From DATKQJ01 sp035534295 (GTDB taxonomy: Bacteria; Chloroflexota; Dormibacteria; Dormibacterales; Dormibacteraceae), in assembly GCA_035534295.1 (NCBI GenBank), contig DATLSE010000063.1:1-40638 (forward strand): a stretch of 40,638 nucleotides of DNA, read 5' to 3'. This document shows positions 9,195 to 18,852 of the stretch, piece by piece (within the stretch, counting starts at the first letter, position 1; every line of letters begins with the position of its first letter). The position numbers and the translations under genes were made by a program. The notes beneath the pieces were generated by a model. That model saw nothing but the letters and a program-made list of their open reading frames with translations. It was not told where the DNA came from and did no database searches.

Positions 9195-9210
9195 GCGCAT
9201 ATTATGCGCA
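9194..9210. promoter_or_regulatory. vapBC operator palindrome over the start codon and -10
   Basis: TGCGCAT-ATT-ATGCGCA is a perfect inverted repeat with 7-bp arms. It covers the minus-strand -10-like CATAAT and the sequence up to the vapB ATG, so a bound ribbon-helix-helix dimer would block both initiation steps. Confidence 0.7.
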
Positions 9211-9425
9211 CCTTTCTGGACCAGGGCTGGTCACGGTGGCCCGGGCACCAAAACTTGCCACGCGCAATCCCCGCCACTTCGATGGCCTGGGGATCGACTT
9301 GGTTAGTCCCTGGAGTGCGTGAGCGGGCCGAGGATGCTCTCCATAAGGGCCCGATTCGCCGCCATCAGCTGACCTCTAACACATTCATCTCCGGGGAGCC
9401 ATCCCTGATATGTACGCGCCCAGCG

Positions 9426-9431
9426 TATGAT
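9426..9431 (+). promoter_or_regulatory. -10 box of the MntA/HepT-like module
   Basis: TATGAT (5 of 6 to consensus) ends 8 bases before the GTG at 9440. There is no usable Shine-Dalgarno, so the message is probably leaderless. The -35 is not clear. Confidence 0.55.
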
Positions 9432-9439
9432 CAGGGCGC

Positions 9440-10303
9440 GTGAGACTCATCACTTCAGATCTCGCCCTGACCGAAGTACTGGCCCTGCGCCAGACCCCAG
9501 CGACGTTGGCCCAACTGGCCCGAGAACTGGACACGCGGCCAAGCTCGGCTCAACGAGCACTCGAGGTGTTGTTGGCCGATGACTTGGTGGTTGCGACCGG
9601 GCAGGGACGTGAGCGCTGTTACTCGCTGAACGAGAGTAGTTCAGCCCTCGGTCCGATCGAACAGCTGGCGCGCGCGTGCATCTCGCCGCGAAAGGTGTTG
9701 CAGATCGTTGGACGGGCCAATCCAGCCGTGGAATTCGTCGGGCTCAGTAAGGATCACACGATCGCCGTGTTCGCCAAGAGGTCGTCCCCATCAGACCGCT
9801 CGCGCGCGCTTGACTACATACGGGAGGCGGCCCGAGCGCTCGGCTCCCAAACGCGGTTCTTCGACCACGCTGAGCTTCGGACGCCGGGCGTTAACGCGGC
9901 TGCCCTCCGTCGTGCAGTCGCTGGCGGAGAAGTACTGGTGGGCAGCGTGGATCGCTCGATACCTGATCGGAGTGGTCGGCGGCAGACCGCCGGCCGACCA
10001 CTCGGCCGCGTCAACCCCAGTCTGCAGCTGCCGTCCCCGCGGACGCTGCGCTTGATCAAGCACCGCCACGGCGTCCGGACGCTGAGGATTTTCGGCTCTG
10101 CGGTGCGCACCGATTTTGGCCGCGATAGCGATGTCGATGTCGCCGTCGTCTTGGATCCTGCGATGCCTCTTGACGACTCAGTCATCGAGTCGCTGGAATC
10201 AGAGTTGCAGAGTCGTCTCGGGCGAGACGTCGAGGTCGTGGTCGAGACCCAACTCACACCGGGCGTCCGCTATCTGCTTGCGAGAGAGGCGGTCGCGCTG
10301 TGA
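9440..10303 (+). CDS. Winged-helix / MntA-like nucleotidyltransferase antitoxin fusion
   Basis: 287 aa, roughly twice a usual MntA. Residues ~8-65 form a winged helix (TLAQLARELDTRPSSAQRAL recognition region). Residues ~95-170 resemble a decayed nucleotidyltransferase domain without the GS and DxD motifs. Residues ~200-287 form an MNT-type nucleotidyltransferase with G219-S220-X10-D231-x-D233. MntA enzymes AMPylate a Tyr in the HEPN toxin encoded next to them and so silence it. The following HEPN gene overlaps this one by 4 bases (GTGA), which supports that role. The winged helix probably allows DNA-level autoregulation. GTG start. Confidence 0.8.
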   Translation: MRLITSDLALTEVLALRQTPATLAQLARELDTRPSSAQRALEVLLADDLVVATGQGRERCYSLNESSSALGPIEQLARACISPRKVLQIVGRANPAVEFVGLSKDHTIAVFAKRSSPSDRSRALDYIREAARALGSQTRFFDHAELRTPGVNAAALRRAVAGGEVLVGSVDRSIPDRSGRRQTAGRPLGRVNPSLQLPSPRTLRLIKHRHGVRTLRIFGSAVRTDFGRDSDVDVAVVLDPAMPLDDSVIESLESELQSRLGRDVEVVVETQLTPGVRYLLAREAVAL

Positions 10304-10641
10304 GCGACCTTGCGCTGGTGATCTTGGCTGAGATGATGAAGGACGCTACCAAGGCCATCGAGCACGTCGATCGTGGCGGCGATCGCTGGCCTGAAGACGA
10401 CCTGATCGTGGACGCCGTCGCCAATCGCGTACGCCAGGTGGCGGAGCTGGCCAAATATCAGTTCCCCGAAGATGAAAAGGCCGACTACCCGCAGATTCCG
10501 TGGGATGAGATCGCTCGCGCTCGAGACTTCTATACGCACCACTATCGAGATCTAGATGCCGAGCTATTGCGCCGAACGGTTGATGGCCCCCTTCGCCAGC
10601 TGGTCGGGATACTGGCGGCCATCGAACTGCCGGCGCTCTGA
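10300..10641 (+). CDS. HepT-like HEPN toxin (DUF86-type)
   Basis: 113 aa, helical. It carries the HEPN ribonuclease motif R-X4-H-X-Y as R75-DFYT-H80-H-Y82, preceded by IPWDEIARA as in DUF86/HepT proteins. HepT toxins cleave RNA, and the motif Tyr (Y82 here) is the known site of AMPylation by the MntA partner. GTG start overlapping the nucleotidyltransferase stop by 4 bases. All active-site residues are intact, so the module looks functional. Overall similarity to DUF86 outside the motif is modest. Confidence 0.78.
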   Translation: MSDLALVILAEMMKDATKAIEHVDRGGDRWPEDDLIVDAVANRVRQVAELAKYQFPEDEKADYPQIPWDEIARARDFYTHHYRDLDAELLRRTVDGPLRQLVGILAAIELPAL

Positions 10642-10943
10642 GCGAACTTGAGCGGTGGGCTCCGTTGGCGGCGGCGCTAAATGGTGACGAGGCGGCAGCG
10701 ATGCGTGGTGACGAAATCACGGCCCACGTTGGGGAGGTGGTAGCCACTCCCGATTGAGTTCGGCATGGGCCTTCTTGGCGCATGCGTCGTCGACGATGTC
10801 GTTGCCACCAGAGGCGGCCGCGATGATGGCGGCTGAGGGGCGCTGCGGGGCGTACGGCTCGAGCCCGCCGCCCGAGCGGCCGATAATGGTCCTCAGGCGG
10901 CCGGCGCTCCAGAGCAGATGAAGTCAGCGGAGGAACTCCGGAC
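10642..10943. other. Gap with a possible truncated minus-strand reading frame
   Basis: No complete gene. On the minus strand 10717-10923 is open for 68 codons but has no ATG, GTG or TTG start; its end (SGGNDIVDDACAKKAHAELN, then EWLPPPQRGP) has protein-like composition and may be the 3' remnant of a lost gene. The last bases (GGAGGA, 10929-10934) are the Shine-Dalgarno of the next plus-strand gene. Confidence 0.25.
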
Positions 10944-12497
10944 ATGGACGACCATTTCGACGTCATCGTGATCGGCAGCGGCGCCGGTGGGGGCACCCTG
11001 GCCCACACTCTGGCCGCCTCCGGCAAGCGCATCCTGATGCTGGAGCGCGGCAACTTCCTGCCCCGCGAGACCGAGAATTGGGAGCCGCAGGCCGTCTTTG
11101 TCGATGGGCGCTACGTGAGCCGCGACACCTGGTACGACGCCGATGGGGTGGCGTTCCAGCCCCAGGTCCACTACTTCGTGGGGGGCGCGACCAAGCTCTA
11201 TGGAGCCGCCCTCTTTCGCCTCCGGCCCCAAGACTTTGGTGAGCTTCCGCATGTCGACGGCATCTCGCCTGCCTGGCCGCTCACGTACGAGGAGTTTGAG
11301 CCCTGGTACACGCGGGCAGAGTGGCTCTACCAGGTTCGAGGCAAGCACGGCGAGGATCCGACGGAGGGCCCGTACAGTCGGGACTATCCCTGGCCCGCGC
11401 TGACCCACGAGCCCCGGATTCAAAAGCTCGCCGACGACCTTGAGCGCGCCGGCTACAAGCCCTTCTCCGCCCCCTGCGCCGTCCTTTTGGACGAGGCCGA
11501 CCGGGCCCGGAGCCAGTGCATACGCTGCGCCTGGTGCGATGGGTACCCCTGCCTGGTGCACGCCAAATCGGACGCCGAGACCATCGCGGTGCGTCCACTG
11601 CTCGACCAACCCAACTTCACGCTCCTGGTCGAGGCGGAGGTCAATCGTCTGCTGACCGATTCGAGCGGGCGCCGGGTGACCGGGGTCTCCGTGACCCGGC
11701 GCGGGATCCAGGAGTCGTACTCGGCGGATGTGGTCGCGGTCTGTGCGGGTGCCGCCAACAGTGCGCGGCTGCTCTTAATGTCCGCCACCGACAAGCACCC
11801 GCACGGACTCGCCAACTCCTCCGACCAGGTCGGGCGCAACTACGTGTTCCACAACAGCCGGGCCGTCGTTGCCCTATCCCGCGAGCCCAACGACACCCGT
11901 TTTCAGAAAACCCTGAGTCTTAACGACTTCTATTTCGGCAGCCCTGACTACCCCTGGCCGATGGGCAACATCCAGATGGTGGGCAAGTCCAACGCGGCTG
12001 CGTTCAGGGGCGAGGAGCCCAAGCTGACGCGGCTGGCGCCAACCTGGACGCTGGACCAGCTGGCCCGGCACTCAGTCGACTTCTGGCTCAGCACCGAGGA
12101 TCTGCCCCGGGCCGAGAACCGAGTAACCGTAGATCGTGGAGGCGCCATCCACCTCGCATACGCGCGCGGCAGTGGGGATGAGGCGACCCAGCTCTACGAG
12201 CACTTCAAGCAGATGCTGAAGCGGGTGGGGATGACGCGGCACCACCTGATGGAGAAGAACTTCTATCTCGACGTCGACATCTCGACCGCGGGTGTGGCCC
12301 ACCAGGCCGGGACCTGTCGATTCGGTACCGACCCCGCCAGCTCGGTCCTGGACCTTGAGTGCAAGGCCCACGAACTCGACAACCTGTACGTGGTCGACAC
12401 CAGCTTTTTCCCCAGTATCGGCGCGGTCAACCCGGCCCTGACCGCCATCGCCAACGCCATCCGCGTGGGTGAGCACCTGCGCCAGCGGCTGGCATAG
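10944..12497 (+). CDS. GMC-family FAD-dependent oxidoreductase
   Basis: 517 aa. Oxidises an alcohol or sugar hydroxyl with FAD. The N-terminal dinucleotide fold FDVIVIGSGAGGGTLAHTLA holds the FAD ADP part, and a Cys-rich patch (C192, C195, C198, C203) is typical of the sugar-oxidising branch. The catalytic pair is seen as H453 in VAHQAGTCRFG and N496 in SIGAVNPALT. The ending NLYVVDTSFFPS...AIANAIRVGEHL is diagnostic. ATG start with GGAGGA 9 bases upstream. No signal peptide. The transporter and SDR behind it suggest a carbohydrate substrate; the exact one is unknown. Confidence 0.9.
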   Translation: MDDHFDVIVIGSGAGGGTLAHTLAASGKRILMLERGNFLPRETENWEPQAVFVDGRYVSRDTWYDADGVAFQPQVHYFVGGATKLYGAALFRLRPQDFGELPHVDGISPAWPLTYEEFEPWYTRAEWLYQVRGKHGEDPTEGPYSRDYPWPALTHEPRIQKLADDLERAGYKPFSAPCAVLLDEADRARSQCIRCAWCDGYPCLVHAKSDAETIAVRPLLDQPNFTLLVEAEVNRLLTDSSGRRVTGVSVTRRGIQESYSADVVAVCAGAANSARLLLMSATDKHPHGLANSSDQVGRNYVFHNSRAVVALSREPNDTRFQKTLSLNDFYFGSPDYPWPMGNIQMVGKSNAAAFRGEEPKLTRLAPTWTLDQLARHSVDFWLSTEDLPRAENRVTVDRGGAIHLAYARGSGDEATQLYEHFKQMLKRVGMTRHHLMEKNFYLDVDISTAGVAHQAGTCRFGTDPASSVLDLECKAHELDNLYVVDTSFFPSIGAVNPALTAIANAIRVGEHLRQRLA

Positions 12498-12502
12498 GGG
12501 CA

Positions 12503-13768
12503 GTGCCGCGTCGAGCCGGAATGGGGCTGGTCTACGCCATCGGCCTGGCCCAGGGAGTGGCCCTGGTGATACTGCCCGCGGCCAGCTCGATCCTGACCGC
12601 GCGCAGCGGCTACGGCCTCTCGAGCCTCGAGTATGGGTCGATATTCCTGCCCCAGGTGCTACTCGCCATGCTCGCCGCCGCCCTGGGCGGCGAGCTGGGG
12701 CGGCGCCTGGGGAGTAAACGACTTGGGGTCGCGGGGCTGGCGGCCAACACGATCTCCATGGCGCTGCTCGTGGCCAGCCACGCGTTCGTGCACGACGGCC
12801 GAGCGCCCTATCTGGTGCTGCTTCTGGCCACCTCCGGCCTGGGCCTGGGCTTCGGCCTCACCGTGCCCGCTCTCAACACCATCACCGCGCGGCTGCGACC
12901 ACAGCACACCGACTCCGCAGTCTTGATCCTGAACGCCCTCTTGGGTTTGGGCAGCGTGCTCGCCCCGCTCCTGGTGGCCGCATTCGCCCGGCTTGGATTC
13001 TGGTGGGGGTTGCCCCTGCTCCTAGCCCTGGTCCTGGCCGCGCTCCTGGCCGCTGCCGTGGTCCTGGACCTGGGTGGTGGTGGCCCGGCGCCGGCGCGGG
13101 ACTCGCACCCTGGACTCGGCATCCCACCCCGGCTCCTGGCCTACATGGGCGCGGCTGCGCTCTACGGCATCTGCGAGGCCATGAGCGGCAACTGGGGCCT
13201 GCTCGACATGACCCAGCGCCACACCTCCAATCCGGCCCTCGCCTCACTTGCCCTGACCGCGTTCTGGGCCGCGGTCACCGGGGGGCGCCTTCTGAGTGCG
13301 GCGATCGAGCGCTGGCTGCCGGCTCGCCTCACCTACCACGCGCTACCTTTCCTGCTCGCCGGAGCCCTGCTCCTGGTGGCGCTGATGCCGAGCGGCCATC
13401 CCGTTCTCGGCATCCTCGGCTTTGCGCTCGCCGGCCTGGGCTGCTCGGCCCTCCTGCCCCTGACGATCAGCTTCGGCCAGGCCGAGCTGACCGGGCTGGG
13501 CACGCTGGTGGCGGGAGGGGTCCTGTCGTCCTATCAGTTCGGCTTTGGGGTGGCAGCGTTCGGGGTGGGGCCGCTGTTGGGCCGCGGGCTGGCCCTCTCG
13601 ACCACCTTCGAGCTGAGCGCGGTGGCAGCACTCGGCCTGGGCGTACTGTCGCTGCTCACCCTGACCGCGGGCCGCAGCCGGGGGGCGCCCGCCGGAGCCC
13701 ACGCCCCCCGGCGCACCCGCGCCCATAACCCATCTTTAGAAGAGCGAAAAGGAGGCAAGAGACGATGA
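12503..13768 (+). CDS. MFS transporter
   Basis: 421 aa polytopic membrane protein with about twelve hydrophobic helices, in two halves split around residue 200 by a short polar loop (GGGPAPARDSHPGLGIPPR). Gly/Ala-rich helices and a basic loop after helix 2 (GELGRRLGSKRLG) fit the major facilitator superfamily. It starts 5 bases after the GMC oxidoreductase (GTG 12503; ATG 12521 is an alternative) and its stop overlaps the next start (ATGA). Being sandwiched between two sugar-type oxidoreductases, it probably imports their substrate or exports a product; no substrate residues can be named. Confidence 0.85.
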   Translation: MPRRAGMGLVYAIGLAQGVALVILPAASSILTARSGYGLSSLEYGSIFLPQVLLAMLAAALGGELGRRLGSKRLGVAGLAANTISMALLVASHAFVHDGRAPYLVLLLATSGLGLGFGLTVPALNTITARLRPQHTDSAVLILNALLGLGSVLAPLLVAAFARLGFWWGLPLLLALVLAALLAAAVVLDLGGGGPAPARDSHPGLGIPPRLLAYMGAAALYGICEAMSGNWGLLDMTQRHTSNPALASLALTAFWAAVTGGRLLSAAIERWLPARLTYHALPFLLAGALLLVALMPSGHPVLGILGFALAGLGCSALLPLTISFGQAELTGLGTLVAGGVLSSYQFGFGVAAFGVGPLLGRGLALSTTFELSAVAALGLGVLSLLTLTAGRSRGAPAGAHAPRRTRAHNPSLEERKGGKRR

Positions 13769-14532
13769 ATTTGAAGGGCAAGGTGGCCGTCGTCACCGGC
13801 GGCAACAGCGGCATCGGGCAGGCCATCGTAATGGCCCTGGCTGAACAGGGGGCGAGCGTCGTGATCGACTACCTGGTGCACCCCGAGTCGACCGTAGAGA
13901 TGGAGCAGAAGATTCTGGCCATGGGCGAGCGCGCGGTCGGGGTCGTGGCCGACGTGAGCCGGGTGGCTGATCTAAAGACCCTGGTGGAGACCGCGGTCAG
14001 CTCCTTCGGCCGCCTCGACATCATGGTCAACAACGCCGGCGTGGAGACGCGCACCTCCGTCCTCGACACCGATGAGGAGCAGTACGACCGCGTGCTCCAG
14101 ATCAACCTCAAGAGCGCCTTCTTCGGCACCCAGCTGGCGGCGCGGCAGATGCTGGCCCAGGGCGGCGGGGGCCGGATCATCAACATCTCATCCGTGCACG
14201 AGGACTGGCCCATGCCCAACAACACCGCCTACTGCGTTTCCAAGGGTGGGATGCGCATGCTCACCCGAACCGCGGCCGTTGAGCTCGCCCCCCACAACAT
14301 CCTGGTCGTGGGCGTGGCCCCCGGTGCGGTGTCGACTCCCATTAATCTGTCGACCATGAACGATCCGGCCAAGCTCAAGACGCTGGACTCCGCGATTCCG
14401 CTGGCCCGGATGGCGAGGCCGGAGGAGATCGGGAGCGTAGTGGCCTTTCTGGCCGGGGAGGGGGCGAGCTACATGACCGCCACCACGATCGTGGTCGACG
14501 GGGGACTGATGCAGAACAGCGTCGGCCTTTAG
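13765..14532 (+). CDS. SDR dehydrogenase, glucose 1-dehydrogenase-like
   Basis: 255 aa classical short-chain dehydrogenase. Cofactor motif TGGNSGIG (11-18), NNAG (89-92), catalytic N114, S142/143, Y156 and K160 are all present. The stretch STPINLSTMNDPAKL and the ending ASYMTATTIVVDGGLMQ resemble bacillary-type glucose 1-dehydrogenases (glucose to gluconolactone), so a sugar substrate is likely but not proven. ATG start overlaps the transporter stop and is preceded by a strong AAAGGAGG (13748-13755), the best ribosome-binding site in the window, implying high expression. Third gene of the GMC-MFS-SDR operon. Confidence 0.9.
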   Translation: MNLKGKVAVVTGGNSGIGQAIVMALAEQGASVVIDYLVHPESTVEMEQKILAMGERAVGVVADVSRVADLKTLVETAVSSFGRLDIMVNNAGVETRTSVLDTDEEQYDRVLQINLKSAFFGTQLAARQMLAQGGGGRIINISSVHEDWPMPNNTAYCVSKGGMRMLTRTAAVELAPHNILVVGVAPGAVSTPINLSTMNDPAKLKTLDSAIPLARMARPEEIGSVVAFLAGEGASYMTATTIVVDGGLMQNSVGL

Positions 14533-14560
14533 TGCCCCCGACGTCGGGACCGGGCCGCCG

Positions 14561-14575
14561 GGGCCGTTTCGGCCC
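14561..14575 (+). terminator. Hairpin after the sugar-oxidation operon
   Basis: GGGCCG-TTT-CGGCCC, a perfect 6-bp stem with a 3-base loop, lies 28 bases after the SDR stop. A 12-bp palindrome CCCGACGTCGGG precedes it. There is no T-run, so termination is likely but not certain. Confidence 0.4.
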
Positions 14576-14618
14576 GATTGGCCAGCGCTGAGCTCGTCTG
14601 GCGAAGGCGCCAAGGGAC

Positions 14619-17228
<2,610 letters not shown>

Positions 17229-17322
17229 TCTGGAACTCCCCCGTTTGGCTCAGGGTGCGGATGGCCGCACTCAGCGCCACCCCCGGCAATCGCAATATCC
17301 TTTCCCCGGCCATGGACCGTTG

Positions 17323-18615
17323 ATGCACCCGGCCTCGACGGTGGACGAGCGGGAGACGGGCGCCCGCCCGGCCTGGACGCTGGGGATGGCGCGCTCGATG
17401 ACCTTTCTGTGGGCCACGGGTGCCAGCCTGGTGCTGCTCACCCTGCTGGTGGCGCCCGAGCCCGGCTCGGAGCCGCAATTCCTGGGCGTGCTGATCGCAC
17501 TGGCCTACCTGGTCGCCCTGGGGGTCCGGCTGGGCGAGCGCTGGTTGCCCTACGCCGCCTATCAGCTCCTGGCGGCGCTGGGCACCCTGGTCATCACGCT
17601 GGTCGTCTACACCGGCGGCGGGGTCGGCACCACCTACCAGCTCTTCTACGTCTGGGTGGGCATGTACGCCTTCTTTTTCTTCGGCCGCACCGGCGCGCTA
17701 CTGCAGATCGGACTGGTGGTGGTGGCGGCGGCCACCGCCTACCTGGGACCGCTGCACGCGGCGGCGCGGACCCCGGCCCCGCTGGCCAATCTGTTAGTCC
17801 TGCTCGGGACCGTGGTCGCCGCAACCGTGGTCGCGACCAGGTTTGTCGAGCAACTGCGCCGGCAGAGCCGGCTCGAATCCGAGCTCGCCGTCTCCCAGGC
17901 CCGGGCCGAGGAGGCCGACCGCCAGAGCGGGATCAAATCCCGGATGCTGGTCGCGATCAGCCACGAGATGAAGACCCCGCTCAACGCGGTCCTGGGCTTC
18001 TCGCAGCTTCTGGCCGAGAGTGGTCTCGACCCTCGCCGCCACGGTCAGGTGGAGAACGTGAGCGCGGCAGCCCGGCAGATTCTGGATTTGATCGGCGACC
18101 TCCTGGACGTGGCCACCTCAGTCGTAGGCCGGCTCCAGGTCGCCTCCGAGCAGGTCGAGCTGCTTCCTCTGGTGGACGAGTGCGCGGCCGGCCTCAAGCC
18201 CCAGCTCGACGCCCGCCAGCTGAGCTTGACCCTCAGCTGTCCGCCGCTGCAGGTGATCGCCGATCGCCGGCGGCTGCGCCAGGTTCTGCTCAACCTGCTC
18301 TCCAACGCGGTCAAATTCACCCCCGCCGGCGGCCGCATCGCGCTGGCGGCGGCGATCCTCGACGAGCGCCGGGTGGAGATCAGGGTTGAGGACAGCGGGG
18401 TGGGTATCGCAGAACCGGATCTGGCCCGCGTCTTTGAGGAGTTCGTCCAGCTCGATCCGGGCATCAGGGCGGGGGGCACGGGCCTGGGCCTGGCCATCAG
18501 CCGGGTCCTGGTGCACGCCATGCAGGGCGAGATCTCGGTGGCGAGCTCGCCCGGGTCGGGGAGCGTATTCCGCGTTTACCTGCCCGCGCCGGCGGCCCTG
18601 TCCCCAGAGGTCTAA
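17323..18615 (+). CDS. Sensor histidine kinase with six-helix membrane sensor
   Basis: 430 aa from ATG 17323. Six transmembrane helices (~27-172) form an integral membrane sensor with almost no extracytoplasmic loop, suggesting a membrane-borne or quinone/lipid signal. A coiled-coil linker (~175-203) precedes HisKA with H214 in ISHEMKTPLNAVLGF and a HATPase_c domain (VLLNLLSNAVKF, DSGVGI, GTGLGLAIS). The frame is open up to TTG 17245, but the added residues are basic and unstructured, and TATCCT (17296-17301) is a plausible -10 downstream of that TTG, so the ATG is preferred. No response regulator adjacent. The HisKA segment is very like that of the preceding kinase, suggesting they share a partner or arose by duplication. 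Confidence 0.9.
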   Translation: MHPASTVDERETGARPAWTLGMARSMTFLWATGASLVLLTLLVAPEPGSEPQFLGVLIALAYLVALGVRLGERWLPYAAYQLLAALGTLVITLVVYTGGGVGTTYQLFYVWVGMYAFFFFGRTGALLQIGLVVVAAATAYLGPLHAAARTPAPLANLLVLLGTVVAATVVATRFVEQLRRQSRLESELAVSQARAEEADRQSGIKSRMLVAISHEMKTPLNAVLGFSQLLAESGLDPRRHGQVENVSAAARQILDLIGDLLDVATSVVGRLQVASEQVELLPLVDECAAGLKPQLDARQLSLTLSCPPLQVIADRRRLRQVLLNLLSNAVKFTPAGGRIALAAAILDERRVEIRVEDSGVGIAEPDLARVFEEFVQLDPGIRAGGTGLGLAISRVLVHAMQGEISVASSPGSGSVFRVYLPAPAALSPEV

Positions 18616-18817
18616 AAAGGCCGGTCGTGACTGCGGTGGCCGCTGCAAACGTGCCGCGCGCGTTTACAGCCGCAACCACGGGGGTCGAGCCGGTCACCTG
18701 CCAGATGACCACGGGCCGGCTTGGGCTGAGGCGCGAGGAGCTCGTCGACGGCTTGGAGGCGCCGCCCGGCGCGGCCGCGGCCCTGGCCGACGCTCAAGGC
18801 GCGATCTGACCCTTCAT

Positions 18818-18846
18818 CTGACCGCCAGCTCAGGGAGACGTATCTT
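18818..18846 (+). promoter_or_regulatory. Promoter of the phosphoketolase operon
   Basis: CTGACC (18818-18823) and TATCTT (18841-18846), each 4 of 6 to consensus, are separated by 17 bases. The -10 ends 6 bases before the ATG, predicting a leaderless mRNA. Confidence 0.5.
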
Positions 18847-18852
18847 CAAATC

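Noticed and set aside
8422..10943. A complete mobile element (integrase, transposase, terminal repeats) behind tRNA-Asn.
   Set aside because: No recombinase gene and no flanking direct repeat of the tRNA end was found; only island-like content is supported.
18627..18809. 60-codon plus-strand frame (GTG start) and a matching minus-strand frame between the second kinase and xfp.
   Set aside because: The two overlapping frames have similar, composition-driven sequences; neither has family resemblance, and the xfp promoter lies just after.
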